Source: Comamonadaceae bacterium
GTDB taxonomy: Bacteria; Pseudomonadota; Gammaproteobacteria; Burkholderiales; Burkholderiaceae_C
Assembly (NCBI GenBank): GCA_003599455.1
Contig: QZKF01000010.1
Coordinates: 1-64,000, forward strand
Direction of reading: 5' to 3'
DNA: 64,000 nucleotides
Part shown: piece by piece, positions 24,875-33,974 of the stretch
Layout of the letters: each line of letters begins with the position of its first letter
How positions within the stretch are numbered: position 1 is the first letter of the stretch
The notes under the pieces: generated by a model
Databases searched by the model: none
What the model saw: the letters and a program-made list of their open reading frames with translations, nothing else
Told to the model about the DNA's origin: nothing
Made by a program: the position numbers and the translations under genes

Positions 24875-25738
24875 ATGCGACTGCTTTCATACCTTCACAA
24901 CGGACAGGAGAGTTACGGGGCCGCCGTGGGCGAGAACGTCGTGAACCTCAGCCGGGCCTTCCCGCAGTACCCCACGCTCGCCGAGTACCTGGGCGCAGGC
25001 CGCTGGACGCAGGCCGCGCAGGACGCGGCGGGAAAACCGGTGGACGGCGCCCTGGCCTCGATCACCTACCTGCCGGTCATTCCGCGCCCCGAGAAGATCG
25101 TCTGCGCGGTGCGCAACTACATGGACCACCACAAGGAAGTGCTGGCCGCCGGCATGCAGCGCGAACTGTCCGAAGAGCCGCCCATCTTCCTGCGCGTGTG
25201 GCGCTCGCAGGTGGCCCACGGGCAAGCCATCGTGTGCCCCCGCGTCTCGGCGTCGCTGGACTGGGAGGGCGAACTGGCTGTCATCATCGGCAAGAGCGGG
25301 CGCGACATTCCCGAGGCCCGGGCCTTCGAGCATGTGGCGGGCTACGCCTGCTACAACGACGGCAGCGTGCGCGAGTGGCAGTTCCACGCCAAGCAGATCG
25401 CCTCGGGCAAGAACTTCGAATCCACCGGCGGCTTCGGTCCGTGGATGGTCACTGCCGACGAGATCGAGCCCAATGCCGAACTCAAGCTGGAGGTCAGGCT
25501 CAACGGCACGGTGGTCCAGTCCAGCCACACCGGCCACATGATCTTCCCCATCGCGAAGCTCATCAGCTACGCCTCCACCATCTTTACCCTGGTGCCCGGC
25601 GATGTGATCGCCACCGGCACGCCGGCCGGCGTGGGCTGGAGCCGCAAACCGCAGTGGTTCATGAAGCCCGGTGACGTCTGCGAGGTCGAGATCGAGCGCG
25701 TCGGGACGCTGGTCAACCCCATCGTGGCGCAGGCCTGA
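24875..25738 (+). CDS. Fumarylacetoacetate hydrolase (FAH) family protein
   Basis: 287 residues. The N-terminal cap is MRLLSYLHNGQESYGAAVGE. The FAH domain contains KIVCAVRNYMDHHKEV, DWEGELAVIIGKSGRDI (acidic metal ligands), GYACYNDGSVREWQ and DVIATGTPAGVGW. Expected chemistry is metal-dependent hydrolysis, decarboxylation or isomerisation of a ring-fission product. It is close to 2-keto-4-pentenoate hydratase/5-oxopent-3-ene-tricarboxylate decarboxylase type annotations. It follows the VOC gene by 42 bp, and a quinone-oxidoreductase-like gene follows 15 bp later. Confidence 0.88.
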   Translation: MRLLSYLHNGQESYGAAVGENVVNLSRAFPQYPTLAEYLGAGRWTQAAQDAAGKPVDGALASITYLPVIPRPEKIVCAVRNYMDHHKEVLAAGMQRELSEEPPIFLRVWRSQVAHGQAIVCPRVSASLDWEGELAVIIGKSGRDIPEARAFEHVAGYACYNDGSVREWQFHAKQIASGKNFESTGGFGPWMVTADEIEPNAELKLEVRLNGTVVQSSHTGHMIFPIAKLISYASTIFTLVPGDVIATGTPAGVGWSRKPQWFMKPGDVCEVEIERVGTLVNPIVAQA

Positions 25739-25753
25739 GCAGGACACGGCCCC

Positions 25754-26749
25754 GTGCAGGCTATCCAGGTTCAGACGCCAGGCGGTCCCGATGCGCTGCA
25801 GCTGGTGGCGCTGCCGGAGCCGCAGGCCGGTGCGGGCACGGTGCGGGTGCGCGCGCAGGCGATCGGGGTGGGGCGTCCCGACGCCTTGACTCGCAACGGC
25901 ACCTACAAATGGATGCCGCCGTTGCCCGCCATCCCCGGCGCCGAACTGGCCGGGGTGGTGGATCAGGTGGGCCCCGGCGTGACGCAGTGGGCCGTGGGCG
26001 ACCGCGTGCTGGTCAGCGCGCGGGATCTGCCGCAGCGCGGTGGTTGTTACGTGCAGGCCATCGTCGTGCCCGAGGCCGCACCCTACCGGCTGCCCGATGC
26101 CATTGCTTTCACCGACGCCGTCAGCCTGCCCAACCTGCAGCTGGCGCAGGCGCTGCTGCTGGGGCTCAACGGTGGCCGTGCCGACGCCCGCAGCGTGCTC
26201 ATCACGGGCGCATCCGGCGGCGTTGCCACCATGCTCGCGCAGCTGGCGCGCCATCACCGGATGCTGACGGTGGGCACGGCGCGCTCCGCCGACAAGCGCG
26301 CCTACGCCCTCGCGCAGGGTTTTGACGCCGTGCTGGATCCCGCGGAGCCGGATCTGCCGCGGCGCGTGAAGGCGCTCACCGATGGCGCGGGCGTCGATCT
26401 GGCGCTGGACCCGATCGGAGGACAGACCTTCATCGACTGCCTGCACAGCCTGGCGCCGCTGGGCACGGCCGTCTCCTACAACATCGTCTCCGGCCCGCCC
26501 GCACAGGACGTGTTCGCCACCCTGCGCAGCCTGCTCGGGCGCAGCCTGGCGGTGCGCTGCTTCTCCATGCACACCTTCGACGAAGACACGCAGCGCCGGC
26601 GCGCGCTGATGCAGGGCGCCATCGACCTGATGGCGGCAGGCCATGTGAAGGCGCCCGCACCCACCTTGCTGGCGCTGACCGAAGCACGCCAGGCCCATGT
26701 CCTGCTGGACGCTGGAACATTCACCGGAAAGATCGTGCTGCAACCCTGA
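25754..26749 (+). CDS. Zinc-independent MDR/quinone oxidoreductase-like protein
   Basis: 331 residues, medium-chain dehydrogenase/reductase of the QOR branch. The GroES-like domain (1-125) contains AIPGAELAGVVDQVGPGV but no structural-zinc cysteine cluster. The Rossmann domain has VLITGASGGVATMLAQLARH. The GTG start is at 25754, 15 bp after the FAH stop, with an AGGACACGG-like site upstream. NADPH-dependent reduction of an enone or quinone is the family reaction. Its place in the GntR cluster suggests action on the ring-cleavage product side chain (inference). Confidence 0.83.
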   Translation: MQAIQVQTPGGPDALQLVALPEPQAGAGTVRVRAQAIGVGRPDALTRNGTYKWMPPLPAIPGAELAGVVDQVGPGVTQWAVGDRVLVSARDLPQRGGCYVQAIVVPEAAPYRLPDAIAFTDAVSLPNLQLAQALLLGLNGGRADARSVLITGASGGVATMLAQLARHHRMLTVGTARSADKRAYALAQGFDAVLDPAEPDLPRRVKALTDGAGVDLALDPIGGQTFIDCLHSLAPLGTAVSYNIVSGPPAQDVFATLRSLLGRSLAVRCFSMHTFDEDTQRRRALMQGAIDLMAAGHVKAPAPTLLALTEARQAHVLLDAGTFTGKIVLQP

Positions 26750-26830
26750 CCTGATTTCAAACCCGCGGAACAAAGCCATGGCACGGACCGTGGCCGCCGC
26801 TTCATCGACCATCCGCAAAGGAGACATTCC

Positions 26831-27799
26831 ATGCAACGCAGACATTTGATGCAGGCCGGCGCCGCCCTGGCCGTCACCCCCTGGTTGTCGGCGCACGCCG
26901 AGACGTATCCGGATCGCCCCATCCGGATGCTCCAGGGGTTTGCCCCGGGCGGCAATGCGGACAACATCGCCCGCACCATCGGCCAGGAAATCGGCAAGGC
27001 CCTGGGCCAGCCCATCGTGGTGGAGGCGCAGAGCGGTGCGGGGGGCACGCTGGCCGCCGGCAGCGTGGCGCGTGCGAAGCCCGATGGCTACACACTGCTG
27101 CTGGCCACGGGCGGCCATGCGGTCGCGGGCGCGCTCTACAACACGCTGCCCTACCGCACCGTGCAGGACTTCGACGCTGTCTCCACCATCACCTTCTTCC
27201 CCTTCCTCGTGGTGACCACGGCCGAGTCCCGGTACAAGAGCTTCGCCGATGTGCTGGCCGCGGCCCGCGCCGCGCCAGGGTCCATCGCCTACGGCACCGC
27301 CGGCATCGGCTCCACGCACCACCTGGCGGGTGAGCTGCTGGCCAAGATGGCGGGCGTGCAGATGCTTCACGTGCCCTACCGGGGCGACTCGGCGTCGCTG
27401 ACCGCCCTGCTGTCGGGCGACGTTCCCATCATCATTGCCCCGCCCACGGCGGTGCTGTCCAACATCAAGGGGGGCAAGTTGCGGGCCCTGGCCGCCACCG
27501 GTCCACAGCGCTGGCCCGGTCTGCCTGAAGTGCCCACCGTGGCTGAGCAGGGCGTGGCGGCTTACGACGTGCGTTCGTGGGCCGGCGTGCTGGCACCCGC
27601 CGGGCTGCCGAAGCCGGTGCTGGACCGCCTCAACGCCGAGATCAACAAGGCGCTGCTGTTGCCGTCGGTGAGGGCCCGCCTGGAAGAAATGGGCGGCGAG
27701 GCCCGGGGCAGCACGCCCGACGAGATGAAGACCATGGTGGCGAATGAAACCCAGCGCTGGTCTCAGGTGGTGGCCGACGCCAAAATTCCCAAACAATGA
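26831..27799 (+). CDS. Bug/TctC-family periplasmic solute receptor
   Basis: 322 residues, the third Bug receptor in the window. A short export signal (MQRRHLMQAGAALAVTPWLSAHA) precedes ETYPDRPIRMLQGFAPGGNAD. The family segment VVEAQSGAGGTLAAG is present. An RRHLMQAG twin-arginine-like start is noticeable, but a clear Tat motif is not established. It belongs to the GntR-led cluster and likely delivers its substrate. No TctAB partners are encoded nearby. Confidence 0.87.
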   Translation: MQRRHLMQAGAALAVTPWLSAHAETYPDRPIRMLQGFAPGGNADNIARTIGQEIGKALGQPIVVEAQSGAGGTLAAGSVARAKPDGYTLLLATGGHAVAGALYNTLPYRTVQDFDAVSTITFFPFLVVTTAESRYKSFADVLAAARAAPGSIAYGTAGIGSTHHLAGELLAKMAGVQMLHVPYRGDSASLTALLSGDVPIIIAPPTAVLSNIKGGKLRALAATGPQRWPGLPEVPTVAEQGVAAYDVRSWAGVLAPAGLPKPVLDRLNAEINKALLLPSVRARLEEMGGEARGSTPDEMKTMVANETQRWSQVVADAKIPKQ

Positions 27800-27845
27800 G
27801 CGGCTTCGCACGCGTTGACGGCCTTCTCCCAACCCACTGCACACC

Positions 27846-28424
27846 ATGTCCCTGATCGAAATCCGCAAGCGCAGCCTGACCGTTGAAACCATCTACCACG
27901 AGGGGGGGCCAGCGCCGGCGGTGCCGCTGAAGCTGGCGGCGGCTTGCGCGGTCATCCGCAACCCCTACGCAGGCCGCTACGAGCCCGACCTGCTGCCGTT
28001 CATGGCCGAGCTCCGGGGCCTGGGCACGCTGCTGGCCGAAGAGCTGGTGAACACCCTCGGGCGGGACCAGGTGGAGGTTTACAGCAAGGCCGCCATCGTG
28101 GGGGTGAACGGCGAACTGGAACACGCCGCCGTCTGGCACGAGGCCGGCGGCTGGGCCATGCGCGCCGTGCTGGGCGAGCCCAAGGCCATCGTTCCCGCAT
28201 CGAAGGCCGTGGCCGCCACCGGTTACCGCTTGATGGTGCCGCTGCACTACATCCATGCCGCCTACGTGCGCAGCCACTACAACAGCATGGAAATCGGGAT
28301 CCAGGATGCGCCGCGCCCCGACGAAATCCTGTTTGCCCTCGTGATGGGAACCGGAGGGCGCATCCACTCGCGCCTGGGTGGTCTGACCAAGGAGAAGGTG
28401 TCGGTGCACGATGGTCAGCGCTGA
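27846..28424 (+). CDS. Amino acid synthesis (AA_synth, DUF1185) family protein
   Basis: 192 residues, matching the AA_synth (PF06684/DUF1185) family over its whole length. Typical parts are AACAVIRNPYAGRYEPDL, SKAAIVGVNGELEHAAVWH, GWAMRAVLGEPKAIVPASK and LHYIHAAYVRSHYNSMEI. Function in this family is poorly established. In Burkholderiales these genes often lie beside Bug receptors and oxidoreductases of small catabolic clusters, as here. It is the last gene before the glycine riboswitch. Confidence 0.75.
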   Translation: MSLIEIRKRSLTVETIYHEGGPAPAVPLKLAAACAVIRNPYAGRYEPDLLPFMAELRGLGTLLAEELVNTLGRDQVEVYSKAAIVGVNGELEHAAVWHEAGGWAMRAVLGEPKAIVPASKAVAATGYRLMVPLHYIHAAYVRSHYNSMEIGIQDAPRPDEILFALVMGTGGRIHSRLGGLTKEKVSVHDGQR

Positions 28425-28449
28425 ACTCGCCCGGTAGAATCACATCCGT

Positions 28450-28640
28450 CGATCGGGAGAGACCGGCTTGCAAGGCAGGCCGGCGCCGAAGGAGCAACCG
28501 CCCCGGAAACTCTCAGGCAAAAGGACCGGTCGACACGCATCACACTCTGAAGAGTGGCCGGGATTCGTCCCCCCGGCCCACCGCAGGAGCAAGCCGGCCA
28601 TTCAGGCCGGTGAATCTCTCAGGTCTCAAACAGAGGGGGT
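28450..28640 (+). ncRNA. Tandem glycine riboswitch
   Basis: Two glycine aptamers lie in series. Aptamer 1 (about 28450-28534) has GGGAGAGACC, then GCCGAAGGAGCAACCG and GGAAACTCTCAGGCAAAAGG. Aptamer 2 (about 28541-28640) has CACTCTGAAGAGTGG, then CCGCAGGAGCAAGCC and GGTGAATCTCTCAGGTC, closing with CAGAGGGGG. Both carry the conserved GGAGCAA and CTCTCAGG elements. The arrangement is the cooperative tandem class that usually switches gene expression on with glycine. The downstream gene is a DadA-like dehydrogenase, not gcvTHP. Confidence 0.93.
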
Positions 28641-28643
28641 CAT

Positions 28644-28666
28644 GGTCCGCACACGGTGTGCGGATC
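28644..28666 (+). promoter_or_regulatory. Hairpin in the riboswitch expression platform
   Basis: TCCGCACA (28646-28653) and TGTGCGGA (28657-28664) are perfect arms with a CGG loop, extended by GG/TC outside. It sits just after aptamer 2 and before the DadA start. It could be an expression-platform stem. No U-run follows, so control may be at the ribosome-access or Rho level. Confidence 0.45.
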
Positions 28667-28706
28667 GTGCCCTTCATTGTTTGACGGCTTTGCAAGAGAG
28701 ATTCCC

Positions 28707-29957
28707 ATGGCACACCTCATCGTCATTGGCGGCGGCATCACCGGCGTCACCAGCGCGTACGCCCTGGCCCGTCAGGGCCACCAGGTCACCCTCATCGAAA
28801 AGCACCGCTACGCGGGCATGGAAACGAGCCATGCCAACGGCGGTCAGCTCTCGGCCTCCAACGCCGAGGTCTGGACCCATCCCTCCACCTTGCTCAAGGG
28901 CCTGAAGTGGATGTTCAAGGCCGACGCGCCGCTGCTGGTCAACCCCAGGCCCAGCTGGCACAAGCTCAGCTGGTTCGCCGAGTTCGTGGCCTCCATTCCG
29001 AAGTACCGCAGCAACACCGTGGCCACCACGCGCCTGGCCATCGCGGCGCGTGACCACCTGTTCGGCTGGGCTGAAGCCGAGGGCATTGACTTCGACCTGA
29101 AGCAGCAAGGCATCCTGCACATCTACCGCGACCGCGCCGGCTTCGAGCACGCGGGGGAGGTGTCCAGGCTGCTGGCCGAGGGCGGCCTGCCGCGCCGTGC
29201 CGTCACGCCCGACGAAATGCGCGCCATCGAGCCCACGCTGCAGGGCGACTACTTCGGCGGCTACTACACCGAGAGCGACAGCACCGGCGACATCCACAAG
29301 TTCACCCACGGCCTGGGCCAGGCCTGCGCGCGCCTGGGCGTGAAGCTCATGACTGGCCAGACGGTGGCCCTCGTGCGCAGCACCGGCAGCACCGCGCAGG
29401 TGACGCTGGACGACGGGCAGGTGGTGAGCGCCGACGCCGTGGTGATCAGCGCCGGCGTGCACAGCCGCGCGCTCGGTGCCCAGCTCGGCGACCGGCTCAA
29501 CGTGTACCCGGTCAAGGGCTACTCCATCACCGTGATGCTCAACGACGAGCAGAGCCAGGCCGCCGCGCCGCAGGTGAGCCTGCTGGACGACGAGACCAAG
29601 CTGGTGACCAGCCGCCTCGGTGTGGACCGCTTCCGCGTGGCCGGCACGGCCGAGTTCAACGGCATCAACCTGGACATCCGCGCCGACCGCATCCGGCCGC
29701 TGGTGAACTGGGTGAACCAGTGCTTCCCCGGTGTGAGCACGCGCCGGGTGGAACCCTGGGCGGGCCTGCGGCCGATGATGCCCAACATGATGCCGCGCGT
29801 GGGTGCGGGCAGACAGGCCAACGTGTTCTACAACACCGGCCACGGCCACCTGGGCTGGACGCTCTCGGCCATCACGGCGCACCAGCTCGGTGAGCACGTC
29901 GCGCAGTGGGAGCGGCGGCGCGCGCCACGCCCGGTGCCGGTGGCGGCCATCGCCTGA
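28707..29957 (+). CDS. dadA: FAD-dependent D-amino-acid dehydrogenase-like protein (DadA family)
   Basis: 416 residues, DAO/DadA family. The FAD-binding motif IVIGGGITGVTSAYALARQG is at residues 4-23. The acidic end of the second strand (TLIEKHRYAGMETSHANGGQ) fits DadA, as do SAGVHSRALG, VYPVKGYSITV, WAGLRPMMPN and GHGHLGWTLS at the end. It oxidatively deaminates D-amino acids (D-alanine in the type enzyme) to keto acids, passing electrons to the quinone pool. Location behind a tandem glycine riboswitch suggests that glycine is a signal, and perhaps a substrate. The start at 28707 is preceded by AAGAGAG. Confidence 0.85.
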   Translation: MAHLIVIGGGITGVTSAYALARQGHQVTLIEKHRYAGMETSHANGGQLSASNAEVWTHPSTLLKGLKWMFKADAPLLVNPRPSWHKLSWFAEFVASIPKYRSNTVATTRLAIAARDHLFGWAEAEGIDFDLKQQGILHIYRDRAGFEHAGEVSRLLAEGGLPRRAVTPDEMRAIEPTLQGDYFGGYYTESDSTGDIHKFTHGLGQACARLGVKLMTGQTVALVRSTGSTAQVTLDDGQVVSADAVVISAGVHSRALGAQLGDRLNVYPVKGYSITVMLNDEQSQAAAPQVSLLDDETKLVTSRLGVDRFRVAGTAEFNGINLDIRADRIRPLVNWVNQCFPGVSTRRVEPWAGLRPMMPNMMPRVGAGRQANVFYNTGHGHLGWTLSAITAHQLGEHVAQWERRRAPRPVPVAAIA

Positions 29958-29972
29958 CCACGGTCTCGTGGT
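29957..29972 (+). terminator. Possible terminator hairpin after dadA
   Basis: ACCACG (29957-29962) and CGTGGT (29967-29972) form a 6-bp stem with a GTCT loop right at the stop codon. There is no T-run, so termination strength is doubtful. The remaining 235 bp to the chemoreceptor gene show no gene. Confidence 0.35.
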
Positions 29973-30207
29973 TCCGCGTCGGCGCGCGATCCGGCGGCAT
30001 CGCCGGGAAGTGCGCTGTTGTTCGGGGGCTTTTTGGTGCTTCGGGCTGATGCGGCCTGTGCCGAAATGTGCGGCAGCGATCGACATCATTCAAAAGTGTT
30101 CATGCGGGTAACCGCTTGGTGCACAACCCAGGCGGCGCCCCGGCGCTGTTTGTTCGGTCGTTTTGCCGTCCGCGCAGGACCCCTTGAACATTCACCCGGA
30201 GCGTTGC

Positions 30208-31761
30208 ATGAGTACTTTTTCGTCTTTTGGAATTGCCAGGCGTCTTTACGCCGCCGTCGGTCTGGTTTCACTGGCCCTGGCCGGGGTGGCGATCTTTGCC
30301 TATCTCGAGTTGCAGGTGGTGGTGAGGGACGCCGACTACATCGCGGAGCGCCGCGTTCCGCAGATGCAGCGGATCGCCGACGTCGAGCTCGACATCACCC
30401 GCACCTCGCTGCAGCTGCGGCATGCCATGTTGTCGCGCACGCCCGAAGAGCGTGCGGCCACCCTGGCCGACATCGCAGAGAAGCGCAAGCAGATCGGCCT
30501 GAGGATGGCCGAATACGAAAAGGCCGTTGACTCCGCTGATGGACGTGCCCGCCTGGCGGCCATGGTGCCGCTGATGGAGAAGTTCTGGCAGGTGGCGGAC
30601 GCCAACGTCGACTTCATCCAGAAAGGGCAGATGGCGGAAGCATTCGCCTTCCTGGTCGACAAGACCATCCCCGTCCGCAACGAGCTGCTCGGCAAGCTCA
30701 ACGACGGGGTGAATTTTTATGAATCGGCCCTCCATGCCGACGTCGCCGAGATCAAGCGCGAGTCACAGGCCACCCTGAAATGGCTGGTCGGACTGTCCAT
30801 TGCGGTGGTGATCACGCTGGTGCTCAGCACGGGGTACGTGGCGCTGGTGCTGCGCAGGCGGGTCGCCGAGTCGCTCGCGGTGGCCGAGCGGGTGCGGGAC
30901 GGTGACTTCACGCGGCCCGTGGTGGATGCGTCACGCGACGAGTTCACCCCGTTGATGGCGGCGCTGGCTGCGATGCAGTCCGCGCTGAGCAACATCGTGA
31001 CCGTGGTGCGCGGCAATGCCGACAGCGTGGCCACCGCCAGTGCGCAGATCGCCCAGGGCAATTCAGACCTCAGCCAGCGCACCGAGGAACAGGCCAGCGC
31101 CCTGGAGGAGACCGCCGCTTCCATGGAACAGCTGACCACGACCGTGAAGCAGAACGCGGACCATGCGAGCCAGGCCAATCAACTCGCGCAAGGCGCGTCC
31201 GTCGTCGCGCAGCGCGGCGGCGAGGTGGTCAGCCAGGTGGTCGAGACCATGAACGGCATCAACGCGAGTTCGCAGCGCATCGTCGACATCATCGGCACCA
31301 TCGATGGCATCGCTTTCCAGACCAACATCCTGGCGCTGAACGCGGCGGTGGAAGCGGCACGGGCCGGCGAGCAGGGCCGCGGATTCGCGGTGGTGGCGGG
31401 CGAGGTGCGCAACCTCGCGCAGCGCAGCGCCGAAGCGGCCAAGGAGATCAAGGGGCTCATCACCGCCAGCGTCGCCCAGGTGGAAGAGGGTTCCGCGCTG
31501 GTGGACCGGGCGGGCACGACGATGCAGGAGGTGGTCAACGCCATCCGGTCTGTCTCGGATCTCGTGGGCGAGATCAGCTCGGCCAGCGTCGAGCAGAGTT
31601 CCGGGGTCTCGCAGATGGGCGAGGCGGTGAGCCAGATGGACCAGGCCACGCAGCAAAACGCGGCGCTGGTCGAGGAAAGTGCGGCCGCGGCGTCGAGCCT
31701 GAAGCACCAGGCCGAGCAACTGGTACACGCGGTGGCCGTGTTCAGGCTGCCCAGCCACTAG
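30208..31761 (+). CDS. Methyl-accepting chemotaxis protein
   Basis: 517 residues. The first transmembrane helix is at about 12-34 ([20 protein letters not shown]). A periplasmic four-helix-bundle sensor covers about 35-190, and the second helix is at about 190-213 ([20 protein letters not shown]). A HAMP domain and a long signalling domain with the highly conserved hairpin tip ([35 protein letters not shown]) follow. It relays ligand binding to CheA/CheW. The C-terminus FRLPSH lacks the NWETF tether for CheR/CheB. No ligand can be named. ATG 30208 follows CCGGAG. Its stop overlaps that of the convergent LytTR gene. Confidence 0.93.
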   Translation: MSTFSSFGIARRLYAAVGLVSLALAGVAIFAYLELQVVVRDADYIAERRVPQMQRIADVELDITRTSLQLRHAMLSRTPEERAATLADIAEKRKQIGLRMAEYEKAVDSADGRARLAAMVPLMEKFWQVADANVDFIQKGQMAEAFAFLVDKTIPVRNELLGKLNDGVNFYESALHADVAEIKRESQATLKWLVGLSIAVVITLVLSTGYVALVLRRRVAESLAVAERVRDGDFTRPVVDASRDEFTPLMAALAAMQSALSNIVTVVRGNADSVATASAQIAQGNSDLSQRTEEQASALEETAASMEQLTTTVKQNADHASQANQLAQGASVVAQRGGEVVSQVVETMNGINASSQRIVDIIGTIDGIAFQTNILALNAAVEAARAGEQGRGFAVVAGEVRNLAQRSAEAAKEIKGLITASVAQVEEGSALVDRAGTTMQEVVNAIRSVSDLVGEISSASVEQSSGVSQMGEAVSQMDQATQQNAALVEESAAAASSLKHQAEQLVHAVAVFRLPSH

Positions 31762-32645
31762 GGTTTCCCGGCGCTCCCCGGGTCCAGCGCGTTGCGGTAG
31801 CGACGGCTGCACGGCACGGTGCTGCCGTCGCGCATCTTCAGGCGCGCGTCCCCGCTGTCCAGTGGCTCGATCTCGGCAATGCGGTCCAGGTTGACCAGGT
31901 AACTGCGGTGCACCTGCACGAAGCGGCCGGGGTCGAGCTGGCGCGCGAACTCGGCCAGTGTGGAGCGCAGCAGGTAGTCGTGTCCGCCGACGCGCAGGCC
32001 CACGTAGTTGGCCTGCGCCTGCACCCATTCGATGTCGGCCGCCGCGATCAGGAACTCCTTGCGCAGCTGGCGCACCAGGAAGCGCTCGGGTCGCGCCGGC
32101 GGTGGCGCAGGCGGCGCGGCGGGCGGGGGATCGGCTTCGTCCAGCACGCGCGCCTCCCCCTGCAGGCGCAGCAGCAGGAACCGGTAGCCCGCCAGCGCGC
32201 CCACGATCAGCGCATAGGCGCGCACATCCTTCAGGTACTCGTACAGCCACTGTTCCAGCCAGGGGCCGAAGTCGTAGCGCTCGCCCATCAGGGCATGGCC
32301 GGCGTGGCGCAGTGCCACCATGCCCGCCACGTGGGCCAGACTGAACAGCACGCTGCCCAGCAGGTGCCAGGGCAGGTGGCGCCGCAGCGTGTCCCAGTGC
32401 AGCGGGAAGCGCCGCTCCCAGGCCACCAGCGCGGGGATCAGGGCCAGCACCACCAGGTGGCTGGACAGCTCCCAGAGCACCGGCGGCCACCAGCGCGTCA
32501 GCAGCCCCGCCTCGCGCAGGTCGAACAGCGTCACCGCGGTGTTGAGCACCCCCTGCAGGCCGATGACCACGACCCAGAAACCGATTTCCAGCGGCCGGCG
32601 CAGCGTCCGGTAGCGCGCAATCCAGGGGGCGGTGGGGTCGGCCAT
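31758..32645 (-). CDS. Membrane-bound LytTR-domain transcription regulator
   Basis: 295 residues. Four predicted membrane helices (about residues 20-45, 52-80, 90-115 and 140-165) precede a proline-rich linker ([14 protein letters not shown]). A C-terminal LytTR DNA-binding domain (about 190-290) carries [36 protein letters not shown] and SRRYRNAL. There is no receiver domain and no kinase is adjacent, so this is a one-component membrane regulator. It is divergent from the acyltransferase gene (111 bp gap), which may be its target. A much longer minus-strand frame that includes it has no support beyond 32645. Confidence 0.88.
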   Translation of the reverse strand: MADPTAPWIARYRTLRRPLEIGFWVVVIGLQGVLNTAVTLFDLREAGLLTRWWPPVLWELSSHLVVLALIPALVAWERRFPLHWDTLRRHLPWHLLGSVLFSLAHVAGMVALRHAGHALMGERYDFGPWLEQWLYEYLKDVRAYALIVGALAGYRFLLLRLQGEARVLDEADPPPAAPPAPPPARPERFLVRQLRKEFLIAAADIEWVQAQANYVGLRVGGHDYLLRSTLAEFARQLDPGRFVQVHRSYLVNLDRIAEIEPLDSGDARLKMRDGSTVPCSRRYRNALDPGSAGKP

Positions 32646-32756
32646 GGCGCCGAGTCTAGCCCGCTGGTCCCGCGCCGCCACCGCCCGTCCCGGGCCGCCC
32701 GCGGTCCGACCCAAAGCCGGCCGCCGACCGGCCTGACGGGCCGAACATGCCGGCCC

Positions 32757-33974
32757 ATGAACCGCCGACACGACGTCGATGCCCTGCGCGCCCTGGCCTT
32801 TGGCCTTGTGATCCTGTACCACGTGGCGATGCCGTATGTGGAAGGCTGGCACTGGCACCTCAAGAGCGAGCACCTCGCCGCCTGGCTGCAGTGGCCCATG
32901 CGCGCGCTCAACCTGTGGCGCATGGACCTGGTGTTCCTGGTTTCCGGCCTGGCCATGGGCTTCCTGCTGCGCGAGCCGGACCGCCTCGCCGTGCTGCGCC
33001 AGCGCAGCCTGCGCCTGCTGCTGCCGCTGGTCTTCGGCATGGCGGTGGTGGTGCCCTACCAGGCCTATGCCCAGGGTGTGGCCCAGGGCCTGATCGAACC
33101 CGGCTTCGGCGCCTTTCTGCTCCGGTACTACAGCGGTGGCCCCTGGCACGCGGGCGCCTTCGACGGCTGGGACTTCGGCGTCACCTGGAACCACCTCTGG
33201 TACCTGCCCTACCTCTGGGTCTACACGGCCCTGCTGCTCGCGCTGCACCCGCTCCTGGCGCGCGGGCGCCGCCGCTTCGTGGCCCTGCGTGGCGCGCGCC
33301 TGCTGGTGCAGCCCGTGCTGCCGCTGGCGCTGTACTCGCTCACCCTGTGGCCGCACTTCCCGCCCTCGCACGACCTGGTGCACGACGCCTGGCTGCACGC
33401 GGTCTACTTCACGCTGTTCGTCTACGGCTGGTGGCTCGGCGTCGATCCGCCCCTGTGGGCCGAGATCGTGCGCCTGCGCCGCCGCGCGCTGGTGCTGGCG
33501 GTGCTCGCGTTCGGGCTCTACGCCGTGTGCCGCACCGGGGTGGGCGGCTTCGCCCCCTCGGTACCCACGGCGCGGCTGGTGGCCGACGTCTACCGCTGGG
33601 CGGTGATCCTGGCCGTGCTGGGCCACGCCGGCCACCACCTGAACCGCCCCTGGCACTGGCTGGCCTGGGCGCGCGAGTCGGTCTACCCCTGGTACCTGCT
33701 GCACCAGACGCTCATCGTCGCCGCGCTGGTGTGGCTGCTGCCGCTGCGCCTGGGGCCCGTGCTGGAGCCCGTGGCGGTGCTGGGCTTCACCGTGGCCGGC
33801 TGCTGGCTGCTCACCGACGGTGCCGTGCGGCGGCTGCGCTGGCTGCGCCCCCTGTTCGGGCTGGGGCCGGCGCCCCGCGCAGCGAGAGCCACGCAAACAC
33901 CCCGCCCACCGCGGCCCCGGCCAGCACGTCCAGGAACACGTGCTGGCGCACCGCCACCGTCGACCAGACGATGA
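32757..33974 (+). CDS. Acyltransferase-3/OpgC-like integral membrane protein
   Basis: 405 residues with about ten membrane helices. The N-terminus DVDALRALAFGLVILYHVAM is the acyltransferase family 3 signature (R-x-(I/L)DxLR; histidine in the first helix). Further clues are VFLVSGLAMGFLLREP and ARESVYPWYLLHQTLIV. The family transfers acyl groups to sugars or glucans at the inner membrane; relatives include OpgC. The last about 35 residues are proline/arginine-rich and overlap the convergent PAP2 gene by 164 bp, so the natural end may be earlier than the present stop. Confidence 0.82.
   Translation: MNRRHDVDALRALAFGLVILYHVAMPYVEGWHWHLKSEHLAAWLQWPMRALNLWRMDLVFLVSGLAMGFLLREPDRLAVLRQRSLRLLLPLVFGMAVVVPYQAYAQGVAQGLIEPGFGAFLLRYYSGGPWHAGAFDGWDFGVTWNHLWYLPYLWVYTALLLALHPLLARGRRRFVALRGARLLVQPVLPLALYSLTLWPHFPPSHDLVHDAWLHAVYFTLFVYGWWLGVDPPLWAEIVRLRRRALVLAVLAFGLYAVCRTGVGGFAPSVPTARLVADVYRWAVILAVLGHAGHHLNRPWHWLAWARESVYPWYLLHQTLIVAALVWLLPLRLGPVLEPVAVLGFTVAGCWLLTDGAVRRLRWLRPLFGLGPAPRAARATQTPRPPRPRPARPGTRAGAPPPSTRR

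Noticed and set aside
24887-27892. A 1001-codon minus-strand open frame
   Set aside because: It lies opposite four well-supported plus-strand genes (FAH, MDR, Bug and the start of AA_synth). It is rich in His, Arg and Gly with no domain, as expected for the antisense of GC-rich codons.
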